Assembly (NCBI GenBank): GCA_002726205.1
Contig: PBSL01000074.1
Coordinates: forward strand, 1-64,000
Direction of reading: 5' to 3'
Length of the DNA stretch: 64,000 bases
DNA from: Planctomycetaceae bacterium
GTDB taxonomy: Bacteria > Planctomycetota > Planctomycetia > Planctomycetales > Planctomycetaceae
Shown: positions 54,040-64,000 of the stretch, one piece after another
Layout of the letters: every line of letters starts with the position of its first letter
Position numbering within the stretch: position 1 is the first letter of the stretch
Notes under the pieces: model-generated
Databases searched by the model: none
What the model was told of the DNA's origin: nothing
The model's input: only the letters and a program-made list of their open reading frames with translations
Program-made: the position numbers and the translations under genes

Positions 54040-55166
54040 CCGTCACCGTGATTCTGACACTGGATCATTGGCATGCCGGCCTGTCAGGTTTTTGTGGCGG
54101 TGATGCCGGTTTGACCCCTCGGCTGGACGCCCTGGCGGCTTGCGCGGTTGTTTTTGATCAGCATTTTGCGACCGAGCCCGTATCCCGGGTCAACTCCGGT
54201 TGCGCGTGGGCCGGTGATGCCTGGGGAGCAAGCCCGGAAAGTCCGGTGGCGGCAACACGTCTGTTGAAAGCGGGTGTCGCCGTCGAGCTGGTAAGTGATC
54301 TGCCGGCGCCCTGGTTGACATTGGCCGGATGGGACCGGGAGCACGGAGCGGGAACTGTCGAACTGGCGGGCGAGAGGCTGGTCGATCGGTTTGTCGAACG
54401 CGTCGGGGCGTTGGCTGACAAACCCGACGGCCGCCAGCTTCTCTGGGCCGCCCTGTCGGCACCGTCGCAGGTTGGTGGCGGGGAATGGCCGTCCTGCCGG
54501 CAGGCAATCGACATTGCCATGCGGGAATGGGATCGGTTGGTGGGAGCCACCGTCGACGCGATTGACGAACTGGGCCTGGCCGACGAGTTGCTGTTGGTCG
54601 TCTCTGGTGGTTGCGGTGCCTGGTTGGGGAATCGGGGTTTCGAGGATTTCGAACCGCCGACCCTGCACGAGGAACGTCTGCGGACTCCATTGATGCTCCG
54701 CGGCCCCGGCATCGTGGGTGGTCAGCGGCGACTGGAACTGGTGCAGACGACCGACCTGTTGCCGACCACGCTTGACTGGTTCGGGGAAGACCCCACGGCA
54801 GATCCGCTTCCTGGAATCAGCCTGTTGCCACTGGCACGCGCTGAGCCTGGCGAGTGGCGTGACGCGATCGTGGTTCGCGACGCCGAAACCTGGGGGTTGC
54901 GGACCGAGGAGCTCTTTCTGTCGAGGCCGGCAACGGCAATCGAGGGACGGATCACCGCGGCCGACGACCCCGAAACCAGGTTGTACAGCAAGCCTGACGA
55001 TGCCTGGGACCTGGTCGACGTCGCCGAGCAGGGGCGGCTCGAGGTAGAGGAGTTGGGGATGCGGCTGGATGCGGCGATCGGGTGGATTGCCGGCGGACAC
55101 CAGGGTCCACCGCCGGCGCTTTCGGCCGGGTGGTCGGTGGAACCAGGTGAGACTGGTGGCCGGTGA
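54036..55166 (+). CDS. Sulfatase-fold protein, probably catalytically inactive
   Basis: A 376-residue protein of the alkaline-phosphatase/sulfatase fold. The framework is clear: [18 protein letters not shown] and [21 protein letters not shown] at the start, [31 protein letters not shown], and [17 protein letters not shown] at the end, as in sulfatase C-termini. The usual tandem aspartates are reduced to one, and the Cys/Ser-x-Pro-x-Arg formylglycine site is replaced by EPVSRVNSG. It is shorter than most sulfatases. It is coupled to the upstream isomerase gene. It could be a regulatory or binding protein; this is inference. Confidence 0.8.
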   Translation: MTVTVILTLDHWHAGLSGFCGGDAGLTPRLDALAACAVVFDQHFATEPVSRVNSGCAWAGDAWGASPESPVAATRLLKAGVAVELVSDLPAPWLTLAGWDREHGAGTVELAGERLVDRFVERVGALADKPDGRQLLWAALSAPSQVGGGEWPSCRQAIDIAMREWDRLVGATVDAIDELGLADELLLVVSGGCGAWLGNRGFEDFEPPTLHEERLRTPLMLRGPGIVGGQRRLELVQTTDLLPTTLDWFGEDPTADPLPGISLLPLARAEPGEWRDAIVVRDAETWGLRTEELFLSRPATAIEGRITAADDPETRLYSKPDDAWDLVDVAEQGRLEVEELGMRLDAAIGWIAGGHQGPPPALSAGWSVEPGETGGR

Positions 55167-55330
55167 CACGGCCCGTGTGGCGGGCCGCAGGGAAGTGCTC
55201 TTTCCTGTCGGATTCTGTCGAAAACCCGATGTCGAATCGCTACGATGAGTCGGCCGGTCCGGATGGGGCGCGTGAAACCCGCCCGTGGGATCGGCAATCC
55301 TCTTTGACTCACCAGGAAGGCGAGCAGACC

Positions 55331-56452
<1,122 letters not shown>

Positions 56453-57335
56453 GGAGATCTCGCGGATCGCCCGGCTCGAGGTCCGTGCCCGGCACATCGT
56501 CGAGGGGTTTCTCTCCGGGTTGCATCGCAGTCCCTATCTCGGCCAATCGGTCGAATTCGTTCAGCACCGGGAATACGTGCCCGGTGATGATGTGCGTCGC
56601 ATCGACTGGAAGGTGTGGTCGAAGACCGACAAGTACTTCATCAAGCAGTACGAGGAGGACACCAACCTGCGGACGACGTTGCTGGTGGATTGCAGCGAGT
56701 CGATGCGGTTCGGTACCGGGCCGTTGTCGAAGTACGAATACGCCTGCACGGTTGCCGCGGCGATGGCGTTTCTGTTGTTGCGACAGCAGGACTCGGTCGG
56801 GTTGACCGTCTTCGACGAATCGATCCGGGAACGGGTCAGGTTCGGCAGTCGTCCCAATCACCTGGTGGCATTGCTGGCCGCGCTGGATTCGCCCGAGCCT
56901 GCCAGCAAGACCGACATGTTCGGGATCCTCGAAGAAGTCGCTGCCACACAGAACCGGCGAGGCATCGTCGTGATCGTCTCGGACCTCTTCGTCCCTCGCG
57001 AGGGGCTGTTTCGCGGCCTGAGGATGCTGAGACATCGTGGCCACGACGTGTTGATTTTTCACGTGATGGATGACGAGGAACTGGAGTTCAATTTCAGCGG
57101 GACGACGCGATTCGAGGGGCTGGAGGAAGCCGGGGACCTGGTCTGCGATCCCCGCAGTCTCCGCGACGGATACCTCGAGGCGGTCGAATCGTTCCGCAGC
57201 GAGCTGAAAAGAAAGTGCGCGGCTGAACTGATCGATTTTCAGACAATCCGCACCAGTGAGCATCTCGACGCCGCACTGGCCCATTATCTCAATCACCGCA
57301 TCGGCATGCGGCAATCGGTCCGGAGCTGACACGCG

Positions 57336-59609
57336 ATGGGTTCGTGGTTTCTGAACGCGGGATTTCTTGGCTGGGGGGCTGCCGCCCTGGTCTCGGCCCC
57401 GGTGATCATTCACCTGATCAACCGCTACCGCTTCCGGCGGGTCGAGTTTGCGGCGATGGAGTTCTTGCTGGCCAGCCAACAGCGTAATCGCCGCCGCGTC
57501 CTGATCGAACAGCTGTTGTTGCTGTTGCTGAGAATGCTGCTGGTGATCGGGCTGATCGCCCTGATCGCTCGGCTGGTGCTGGACCCGTCGACGCTGTCGA
57601 TGTTGCAGGGCGCCGAGGTCTACCACGTGGTCCTGATCGATGACAGCGCGTCGATGCAGGACCGCTGGGGCGAGACGAACGCGTTTGACGAGGGGAAGTC
57701 GGTCATCGGGAAGCTGGTGGCGGCAAGCCTGGCCGAGGGGGGCGGGCAACGATTGACGTTGCTGAGACTGTCTCGGACAGCGCAACCGGACTACATCGAC
57801 CAGCCAATCGACCGGGCTTTCCAGGGCGAACTCGACGCCCGCCTGCAGTCGATTTCCTGCTCGCATCAGCGACTGGAACTCGCCGACGGCCTGGATGCCG
57901 CCGCCCAACTGCTCGCCAAGCAGCCCACCGGTGTGAAGCATCTGCACGTCGTGTCGGATTTCCGTCACAATGACTGGCAGGATCCCAGGGCCCTGGTCGA
58001 ATTCCTGGAACGCCTTGATGGAGACGGTGTTACCGTCAACCTGGTCCGCACCGTTCCCGCACGGCACGAGAATCTCGCGGTGACCGGCCTGCGGGGCGAA
58101 CTCCAGGTGGCCAGCGCGAGGGTTCCGGTGCGATTGACCGCGGTCGTGGCCAATCGAGGAGAGACACTTGTCGGACAGGTCAATCTCGCGGTCTTCGTCG
58201 ATGGCGAACGCCTGCCCCTGGCGGTGACCGTCGAACGACTCGAAGCCGGGCAGGAGGTCGAGCAGTCTTTCGAGGTGACCTTCGACACCCCGGGCAAGCA
58301 TCGTATCGAGGTGGTCCTGCCCGGTGATTCATTGGCCGCCGACGACCGTTGGCATCTTGCCGTCGACGTGGCCGCTGCCAACCGGGTGTTGATCATCGAG
58401 GGCGATCCGGCTGCCGAGGAGGGACTGTTCCCGACACTGGCTCTGGCCGCCAACCCGCAGGCCTCCGGGTACCAGACCGTCGTTGCCTCGGTGGACTACC
58501 TCTATCGACAGAATATCGATGGTTTCCAGAGCATCCTGGTACTCAACGTCCCGGAACTTCCACCGGATGCCATCGAAGCACTGGAAACGTTCGTGCAAGG
58601 CGGCGGGGGGCTGGTGTGGTATGTCGGCGATGCCATCAATCCCGCCTCCTACAACACCGCCCTGTATGCCGAGGGCAACGGGTTGTTCCCGGTCGTACTG
58701 GCCGACGCGCCGCGTGAGCTTCCCCGCGACGAGACCGCCGCACCTGGTCCCGACCTGGTGCTGGCAGAACACGCCATGTTGGCCGGACTGCAGGGGCAGG
58801 ACAATCCCGAGATCGAGGCGACGCGGATCTTCCGGTACTTTCCGGTCGACGACGACTGGGAACGCGACGACCGGAAACGCGATGACGACGTGAAGACAAT
58901 TGCCGCGTTAAGGACCCGGGAACCACTACTGTTGGAACACCGACTCGGCAGCGGACGCATCATCACCTGTCTGACGAGTTGCGGAACCGGCTGGACCAAT
59001 TTCCCACAGTACCGCAGCTTCGTGCCGTTCCATTTTGAACTGCAGAAGTACATTTCCCGGGCCGATCGCGTGTTGCCCAGTCGCGAGGCGGGTGCGGCGA
59101 TTCACCTCGAACTCGATCCCGCCCAGTTCGGCCCCTCGATCCGGATTGATCCGCCGGAAAATTCCGGGCAGGTGACCACCGAGTTGCAGGTCCAGCCGGT
59201 TTCGGTCCCCGTTGACACGGCGGCCCCGGCCGATCAAAAGGACGAATCGAAGGCCCCGCTGCAGCGGGTGGTTGATTACGAACGGACCGATATGCCGGGA
59301 ATCTACCGTGTCAAGCTGGTTGATGCTGCCGACGTGAACGTCGAGCGATGGTACGCCTACAACACCGGCAGCGACGAGGGACGCCTGGAACTGGCCGACA
59401 GTGCCGCAATCCGGCAGGCCCTGGGACCGGCGTTGTCCGAGAAAGTGAGGATCCAGGAGGCGGGATCGACCGAGTGGCTGGCAGGACGGGAGTCGGATCG
59501 GGATGTGCGGGAATGGATTCTCGTTCTGCTCGTGCTCGTGCTCCTGGCCGAACAACTGCTGGCCTACCGCTTGAGCTACCATTCCACCGCTCAGGGGGCC
59601 CGCAGATGA
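57336..59609 (+). CDS. BatA/VWA membrane protein (Bat cassette 2)
   Basis: A 757-residue paralogue of the gene at 50806. The BatA N-terminal domain (FLGWGAAALVSAPVIIHLINRYRFRRVEFAAMEFLL, seen in parts) is followed by two helices, a VWA domain with D102-x-S104-x-S106 (LIDDSASM), an Ig-like domain (VPVRLTAVVANRGETLVGQVN), a GATase1-like region (VLIIEGDPAAEEGLF; GGGGLVWYVGD) and a C-terminal helix (WILVLLVLVLLAEQLLAYRL). It is coupled to the next gene by ATGA. Confidence 0.9.
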   Translation: MGSWFLNAGFLGWGAAALVSAPVIIHLINRYRFRRVEFAAMEFLLASQQRNRRRVLIEQLLLLLLRMLLVIGLIALIARLVLDPSTLSMLQGAEVYHVVLIDDSASMQDRWGETNAFDEGKSVIGKLVAASLAEGGGQRLTLLRLSRTAQPDYIDQPIDRAFQGELDARLQSISCSHQRLELADGLDAAAQLLAKQPTGVKHLHVVSDFRHNDWQDPRALVEFLERLDGDGVTVNLVRTVPARHENLAVTGLRGELQVASARVPVRLTAVVANRGETLVGQVNLAVFVDGERLPLAVTVERLEAGQEVEQSFEVTFDTPGKHRIEVVLPGDSLAADDRWHLAVDVAAANRVLIIEGDPAAEEGLFPTLALAANPQASGYQTVVASVDYLYRQNIDGFQSILVLNVPELPPDAIEALETFVQGGGGLVWYVGDAINPASYNTALYAEGNGLFPVVLADAPRELPRDETAAPGPDLVLAEHAMLAGLQGQDNPEIEATRIFRYFPVDDDWERDDRKRDDDVKTIAALRTREPLLLEHRLGSGRIITCLTSCGTGWTNFPQYRSFVPFHFELQKYISRADRVLPSREAGAAIHLELDPAQFGPSIRIDPPENSGQVTTELQVQPVSVPVDTAAPADQKDESKAPLQRVVDYERTDMPGIYRVKLVDAADVNVERWYAYNTGSDEGRLELADSAAIRQALGPALSEKVRIQEAGSTEWLAGRESDRDVREWILVLLVLVLLAEQLLAYRLSYHSTAQGARR

Positions 59610-62098
59610 TTGGTCCGCTGTTGGCCGCCGAGCAGATTGTCCGGGAAATCGAGTGGAGCCTGCCCGAGTCTCCCCTGGCATGGATCGCGATGGTGATCGG
59701 AGTCATGGCGCTGGTCGTGTTCGTCGTCGTCTGCTACCGGCGGGATACCAGTGACAGGTCACGCTGGTGGACGGCCTGGCTGTTGCTGTTGCGATTGGGG
59801 GTCGTCGCGGGCTTGTTGCTTGTCCTGGTCAACCCTCGCCAGCGGGTTCGCCTGAGGACCTTCCGGCCGTCCCGGGTGATCCTGCTTGTCGACAGTTCTT
59901 TGTCGATGAGTTTTCCGGAAACTCGACCCGGTTCCGGTTCCGACGGCGAGCGGTCCCGCGCGATGGCGTTGAGAGAATTGTTGGCTGAGTCGTCATTGAT
60001 CGAGCGATTGACGCGAGACCACCAGGTCCGTGTCTACACGTTTGATGCCGGGCTCAAGGAAGACCCCGTCTTTGATTTCCCCAGCCGTGATCCTCGAGGT
60101 CGCGGTGAGCAGGCAGTCGCCGGTCTTGACGCGGCGGCGGGTGGGACCGCGGACAACGAGAACGGGTTGAATCTGCCCGGTGTCGAGGAGTGGGATCGGG
60201 CGATCCGGCCGTGGTCGGTGGGCGGGGATGCCAACGTCGTGACGGGAGGGTTGGAAACCCGATTGGGAGAAGCCCTGTTGGCGGTCCTGCAGCGGGAAGG
60301 GGGCGAGGGATTGGCGGGAGTTGCCGTGATGACCGACGGGGCCAGCAATGCAGGGACCGATCCGGCACCGGCAACCGAACTGGCGGCCGATCGGAAAGTC
60401 CGGCTGTTTGCCGTTGGTGTGGGCAGTCTGGAACTGCCCGACAACATCCAGTTGATCAATGTCCAGGCCCCGACGGATGTTCACGTCGGCGATGCCTACG
60501 GCTTCAGTGTGTTCGTCAAGGGGCAGGGGGCCGGGGTCCTGGACAAGGACATCCAGGTCGAATTGCTCCGCAAGCCGGAGTCGGCCGAGGGAGAGCCCGA
60601 CGAAAAGGTCGACGTGCAGACCGTGCGGTTGCCTGACGACTCGGGGCCGATCGAAGTGAAGTTCGAATTGACTCCGGATACGGCCGGACGATTCGAGTTC
60701 CTTGTTCGGGCGGTTTCACCCGAAGCGGTCAGTGAACTCAGCGACGACGACAACCGGCGACGGCGGTTGGTCAACGTGACCGAACGCAAGCTGAAAGTGT
60801 TGCTGCTGGCGGGGGGGCCGATGCGGGATTATCGCTTCGTACGGAACATGCTGTTCCGTCACCCGGGTATCGAAGTCGACGTGCTGCTGCAGTCGGCCGA
60901 TCCCGGCGATGCCATCAGCCAGGAGGCGGATCACCTGCTCCAGGAATTTCCGGAAACCCGCGAGGATTTGTTCACCTACGATGTGATTGTGGGCTTCGAT
61001 CCCAACTGGGCAGCGATCGCCGAACCTCGCCGACAATTGCTCTCCGAATGGGTTTTCAAGCAGGCCGGCGGCCTGGTGGTCGTGGCCGGGGATGTCTACA
61101 CGCCGGAACTGGCCGCGGCTGAAAACCAGCTCGATGACATTCGCACGCTGTATCCCGTGGTGTTGGAGCCGGTGTCGCTGGAGGTCGATCTTACCCGAAA
61201 ATCCGACCAGGCCTGGCCGGTTGAGTTTTCCGACGACGGCAGCGGCGCCGCCTTTCTGCAGCTCTCCGACGACGCCGAGGATCCCCTGGAAGTCTGGGGG
61301 GAGTTCCCCGGTGTCTACCGCTGCTATCCGACATCCGGGCCCAAGGACGGGGCACTGGTCTACGCCCGGTTCTCCGACCCTCGCAGCGATCATCCCGTGC
61401 TGATGGCCTCGCAGTTCTTCGGTGGCGGACGTGTGTTGTACGTGGGATCTCCGGAGTTGTGGCGGCTGCGATCGCTGGAAGAGGAAGTTTTCGATCGGTT
61501 CTGGATCAAGGCGATCCGCGAGATGGGGCAGGCGAGGTTGAAGCGAGGTACCAACCGTGGCACGTTGTTGCTGGACCGTACCGAGTACCTGCTTGGCCAG
61601 ACGATCGCCGTGCGGGCACACCTGCTCGATGCCCAGTTCCAGGATCTGACCAACGAAACCGTCCCGATCGAACTCTTCGATCCCGACGGGCGGCAACTGG
61701 GGTTGCGAGAACTGAACCGACAACCCAATCGGCCCGGTCAATTCGTCGGCAGTTTCCGCGCCAGTCGGCCGGGCACGTTCCGATTGGCGTTGCCGATTCC
61801 TCCGGAGGGTGACGAGCGGCTGACCGGACGGATCGACATCATACTTCCGGACCTCGAGTCGCTCGATCCTCGGCAGAACCAGCCTTTGCTGACCGGGCTG
61901 GTGAGAAGTACCGGGGGCGAGTACCTGCGGCTGGCCGACGCGGAGACGTTGCCCGAGAAACTGCCGAACCAGGGGTCCGAACTCCTGGTTGATGAAGGCC
62001 GGCCGGCGCCATTGTGGGATCGCCAGTGGGTGCTGTACCTCCTGGTCGGCCTGCTGTGTTTTGAATGGGTTACCCGCAAGCTGCTGAAACTCGCCTGA
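59606..62098 (+). CDS. VWA/glutamine-amidotransferase-like membrane protein (Bat cassette 2)
   Basis: An 830-residue paralogue of the gene at 48278 with the same order: two N-terminal helices, VWA domain with D96-x-S98-x-S100 (LLVDSSLSM), Ig-like domains (DVHVGDAYGFSVFVKG), GATase1-like region (KVLLLAGGPMRDYRFVRNMLFRH; GGLVVVAGDVYTPE) and a C-terminal helix (VLYLLVGLLCFEWVTRKLL). ATG at 59606 overlaps the preceding stop; the longer open frame upstream lies inside the previous gene. MIDAS residues are intact, so both paralogues look functional. Confidence 0.9.
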   Translation: MIGPLLAAEQIVREIEWSLPESPLAWIAMVIGVMALVVFVVVCYRRDTSDRSRWWTAWLLLLRLGVVAGLLLVLVNPRQRVRLRTFRPSRVILLVDSSLSMSFPETRPGSGSDGERSRAMALRELLAESSLIERLTRDHQVRVYTFDAGLKEDPVFDFPSRDPRGRGEQAVAGLDAAAGGTADNENGLNLPGVEEWDRAIRPWSVGGDANVVTGGLETRLGEALLAVLQREGGEGLAGVAVMTDGASNAGTDPAPATELAADRKVRLFAVGVGSLELPDNIQLINVQAPTDVHVGDAYGFSVFVKGQGAGVLDKDIQVELLRKPESAEGEPDEKVDVQTVRLPDDSGPIEVKFELTPDTAGRFEFLVRAVSPEAVSELSDDDNRRRRLVNVTERKLKVLLLAGGPMRDYRFVRNMLFRHPGIEVDVLLQSADPGDAISQEADHLLQEFPETREDLFTYDVIVGFDPNWAAIAEPRRQLLSEWVFKQAGGLVVVAGDVYTPELAAAENQLDDIRTLYPVVLEPVSLEVDLTRKSDQAWPVEFSDDGSGAAFLQLSDDAEDPLEVWGEFPGVYRCYPTSGPKDGALVYARFSDPRSDHPVLMASQFFGGGRVLYVGSPELWRLRSLEEEVFDRFWIKAIREMGQARLKRGTNRGTLLLDRTEYLLGQTIAVRAHLLDAQFQDLTNETVPIELFDPDGRQLGLRELNRQPNRPGQFVGSFRASRPGTFRLALPIPPEGDERLTGRIDIILPDLESLDPRQNQPLLTGLVRSTGGEYLRLADAETLPEKLPNQGSELLVDEGRPAPLWDRQWVLYLLVGLLCFEWVTRKLLKLA

Positions 62099-62197
62099 TA
62101 AGACGATCGAGGAGTCTGCTGATACCATGACAGTTCAGAGCCACGGAGCGGTCCGGTGGAAACGCGTCGATCCGGATCCGTGGGAGAGACAACGCCG

Positions 62198-64000
62198 ATG
62201 AACAGTACAGGATCACCACTGTCGGGAAACCCGTCGGTGACAGTCCCGGTTTCCGAGGAACTGGCCGCCGTTCTGGCGCGGTTGAGGCGTCGGATCCGGC
62301 TGTACGTGGCCATCGAGGGAACTGCCCTGTTGCTGGTGCTGCTGGCCGTGCTGTTCTGGGCCAGCCTCGGGATTGACTGGGCCTGGTTTCGGCTCAATCG
62401 CCTGGAACTGCCCGTCTGGTTTCGCGTTCTGTTCGACGTGAGTGTGGCCAGTGTCGCCACGGTGGCCGCGGTCACCTGGATCGGTCTTCGCTGGCTGCGG
62501 CGATTCCGGGCTCGCGCGCTGGCGCTGGTGCTGGAACGACGGTTTCCCGAACTTGATGATCGGCTGATTACCGCGGTTGAAATCGCTGACGTTGACCGCG
62601 GTGGGTACACGCCACTGGGACAGGCGATGATCAATCGCACGTTGCGGGACGTGGTCGAGGCCAGTCGTCGGATCGAGGTCGACGATGTCTTCCAGAAACG
62701 CCCCCTGCTTCGCGCCGTGGCGCTGGCCGTCGGGCTGTTGGTATCGATCGGCGGGTTGGCCATGGCCGATTCGAGCATCATCTCCCGCTGGGCCGATGGC
62801 TACCTGTCGCTGAAAGAATCCTACTGGCCGCGGGAATACGGGCTGTTTGTGACCGTTGTTCGCGGTCCCGGTCACTCCGATGCCGAGTTCGACGTCGACG
62901 GGGTCTATCGACATCCACGTGGCGAGGACCTGGTATTGGCGATCGAGGTCAGGCCGGATCCGTCGCGGAAGGAAGTCAAACCGCTTGATCGGGTCGAAGT
63001 CACGTTTCGGCAGGCCGGCGGATCGGGGCGGGCCGTGTGTGCCAAGACCGACTTGCGGCAATTCCGTCACACCCGTGCCGCATTGCTCGAAGATCTTCTT
63101 TTCTGGGTCAGCGGGGGTGATTACGTCAACCGTCGCCCTTACCAGATCAGGGTCGTCGATCCACCGACGGTCGAGAAGATCGTTCTCAACTGCCGGTACC
63201 CCGAATACACCGGGCTCGAACCGGTTCAACAAGAGGTCCAGGGCATCCAGGTCGAATTGCCGCTGGAGACCGATGTTCTCCTGCAGGCTCGCACTAACAA
63301 GTCGTTCACGGGGATGCGGGTCGAGTTCGACCAGTTCCGACTGGTGCTCGTTGCCGGCAGCGACGGTTCACCGACAGCCTGGTTCGAACAGGAAACGTCC
63401 GAAGGGCAGGCGATCAGGAAACGGGCGATCGATCCGGCCCTGCTGCTGGGGACATCCCTGGAACTGCCGTCCCGGATTTTCCGGTTGCCCGTAAAGCTGA
63501 CGACTTCCGCTGCCAGGGGATTGGACGAGATCTTCGGCGACGAGAACGGAAACACCGAACCATTGTCCGGGCCGATCCCATTGCCGGCCGATGTGCTGTT
63601 GAGATTTTCGGTCCATGATACCGATGACATCACCAGTCGCGATCCAGCCCGATTGACGATCAACGGGATCGTTGACCAGCCACCCGTGATCGAAACCACA
63701 CTCCAGGGCATTGGTATCGAGGTGACCCGGATCGCCCGGATCCCGATCGCCGGATTGATCCGGGACGACTACGGCATCGACAATGCGCATTTCGAGTACC
63801 AGCTGGTTGCCGCCACGACCCGGGTCGATGCATTGAAGGGTCCGTGGTTGAAACGGTCTCTCTCGCGACCACCGCACGACCGGCCTCGCGAGTTTTCCCT
63901 GGCCACCGCCGCTGATGACGTCCCGCGAGATGACGCGCTCAAGATCCCCGAAAACCAACAGGCCGCCTGGTTCGATCTGCGACAACTCAACCCCGAACCC
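62198..64000 (+). CDS. DUF4175-like membrane protein, C-terminus beyond window (Bat cassette 2)
   Basis: The first 601 residues are present, with the frame open to the right edge. ATG at 62198 follows GGGAGAG. Layout matches the gene at 44542: two N-terminal helices (ALLLVLLAVLFWASLGI and VASVATVAAVTWIGL), a segment ALVLERRFPELDDRLITAVEIAD equivalent to ALVERVHPELEERLTSSVELLE, a third helix, then Ig-like domains (KIVLNCRYPEYTGLEP parallels LVLEITPPGYTGRKP; AGLIRDDYGIDNAHFEYQL parallels AEATDDFGLAALELHL). A long coiled coil is expected beyond the edge. Confidence 0.85.
   Translation, partial: MNSTGSPLSGNPSVTVPVSEELAAVLARLRRRIRLYVAIEGTALLLVLLAVLFWASLGIDWAWFRLNRLELPVWFRVLFDVSVASVATVAAVTWIGLRWLRRFRARALALVLERRFPELDDRLITAVEIADVDRGGYTPLGQAMINRTLRDVVEASRRIEVDDVFQKRPLLRAVALAVGLLVSIGGLAMADSSIISRWADGYLSLKESYWPREYGLFVTVVRGPGHSDAEFDVDGVYRHPRGEDLVLAIEVRPDPSRKEVKPLDRVEVTFRQAGGSGRAVCAKTDLRQFRHTRAALLEDLLFWVSGGDYVNRRPYQIRVVDPPTVEKIVLNCRYPEYTGLEPVQQEVQGIQVELPLETDVLLQARTNKSFTGMRVEFDQFRLVLVAGSDGSPTAWFEQETSEGQAIRKRAIDPALLLGTSLELPSRIFRLPVKLTTSAARGLDEIFGDENGNTEPLSGPIPLPADVLLRFSVHDTDDITSRDPARLTINGIVDQPPVIETTLQGIGIEVTRIARIPIAGLIRDDYGIDNAHFEYQLVAATTRVDALKGPWLKRSLSRPPHDRPREFSLATAADDVPRDDALKIPENQQAAWFDLRQLNPEP

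Noticed and set aside
62099-62197. Separate promoter before the last gene (TACCAT)
   Set aside because: No -35 at suitable spacing, and the gene order makes read-through from the cassette more likely.

Overview
The window looks like chromosomal DNA of a Planctomycetota bacterium. The evidence is a high-GC, gene-dense backbone, a Tat-exported DUF1501 protein, a tetrahydromethanopterin-type C1 block (Fae, Mtd-type dehydrogenase, ATP-grasp protein, beta-RFAP synthase), a fused AroD-AroE, an SH3-like protein with a low-complexity tail and large VWA/BatA membrane proteins. This placement comes from gene content alone. I see no rRNA, tRNA, CRISPR array, transposase or prophage. No gap between genes exceeds 300 bases.

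Layout. Bases 1-31,000 are mostly housekeeping. They hold a PpiD/SurA-like membrane chaperone cut by the left edge, topA, ubiX and ubiE, a large exported protein of unknown function, class II aldolase, and an ispF-cysS-ruvC-ruvA operon behind a near-consensus promoter and a six-copy 11-bp tandem repeat. Next come a small conserved gene coupled to glycerate kinase, an archease-rtcB RNA-repair pair, and a long minus-strand run mutL-aroDE-aroK-pilD-hisH-phyH-hisA. A site-2-type protease and an enolase-superfamily enzyme follow. Bases 30,100-37,700 form a C1 block: ATP-grasp protein, fae, methylene-H4MPT dehydrogenase and a single-chain fusion of DUF447 with beta-RFAP synthase. A BamA/Omp85 gene sits inside it. 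Formaldehyde would be condensed to the pterin by Fae and oxidised by the dehydrogenase, while the fusion protein would make the pterin precursor.

Bases 37,600-43,400 hold a kduD-like dehydrogenase with an alpha/beta hydrolase, a DUF1501 protein, LarC with an 18-histidine tail, and an SH3-like protein carrying three copies of a 12-residue motif.

Bases 43,400-64,000 are the most distinctive part. Two paralogous BatA - VWA - DUF4175-like cassettes lie head to head (minus strand 44,542-53,022; plus strand 55,331 to the right edge). They flank a sugar-phosphate isomerase-like gene and a sulfatase-fold gene that appears to have lost its catalytic cysteine. Only the plus-strand copy keeps MoxR and DUF58. 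Many adjacent genes overlap by ATGA, GTGA or TGATG, indicating translational coupling, and three convergent pairs share one CTAG that is the stop codon on both strands.
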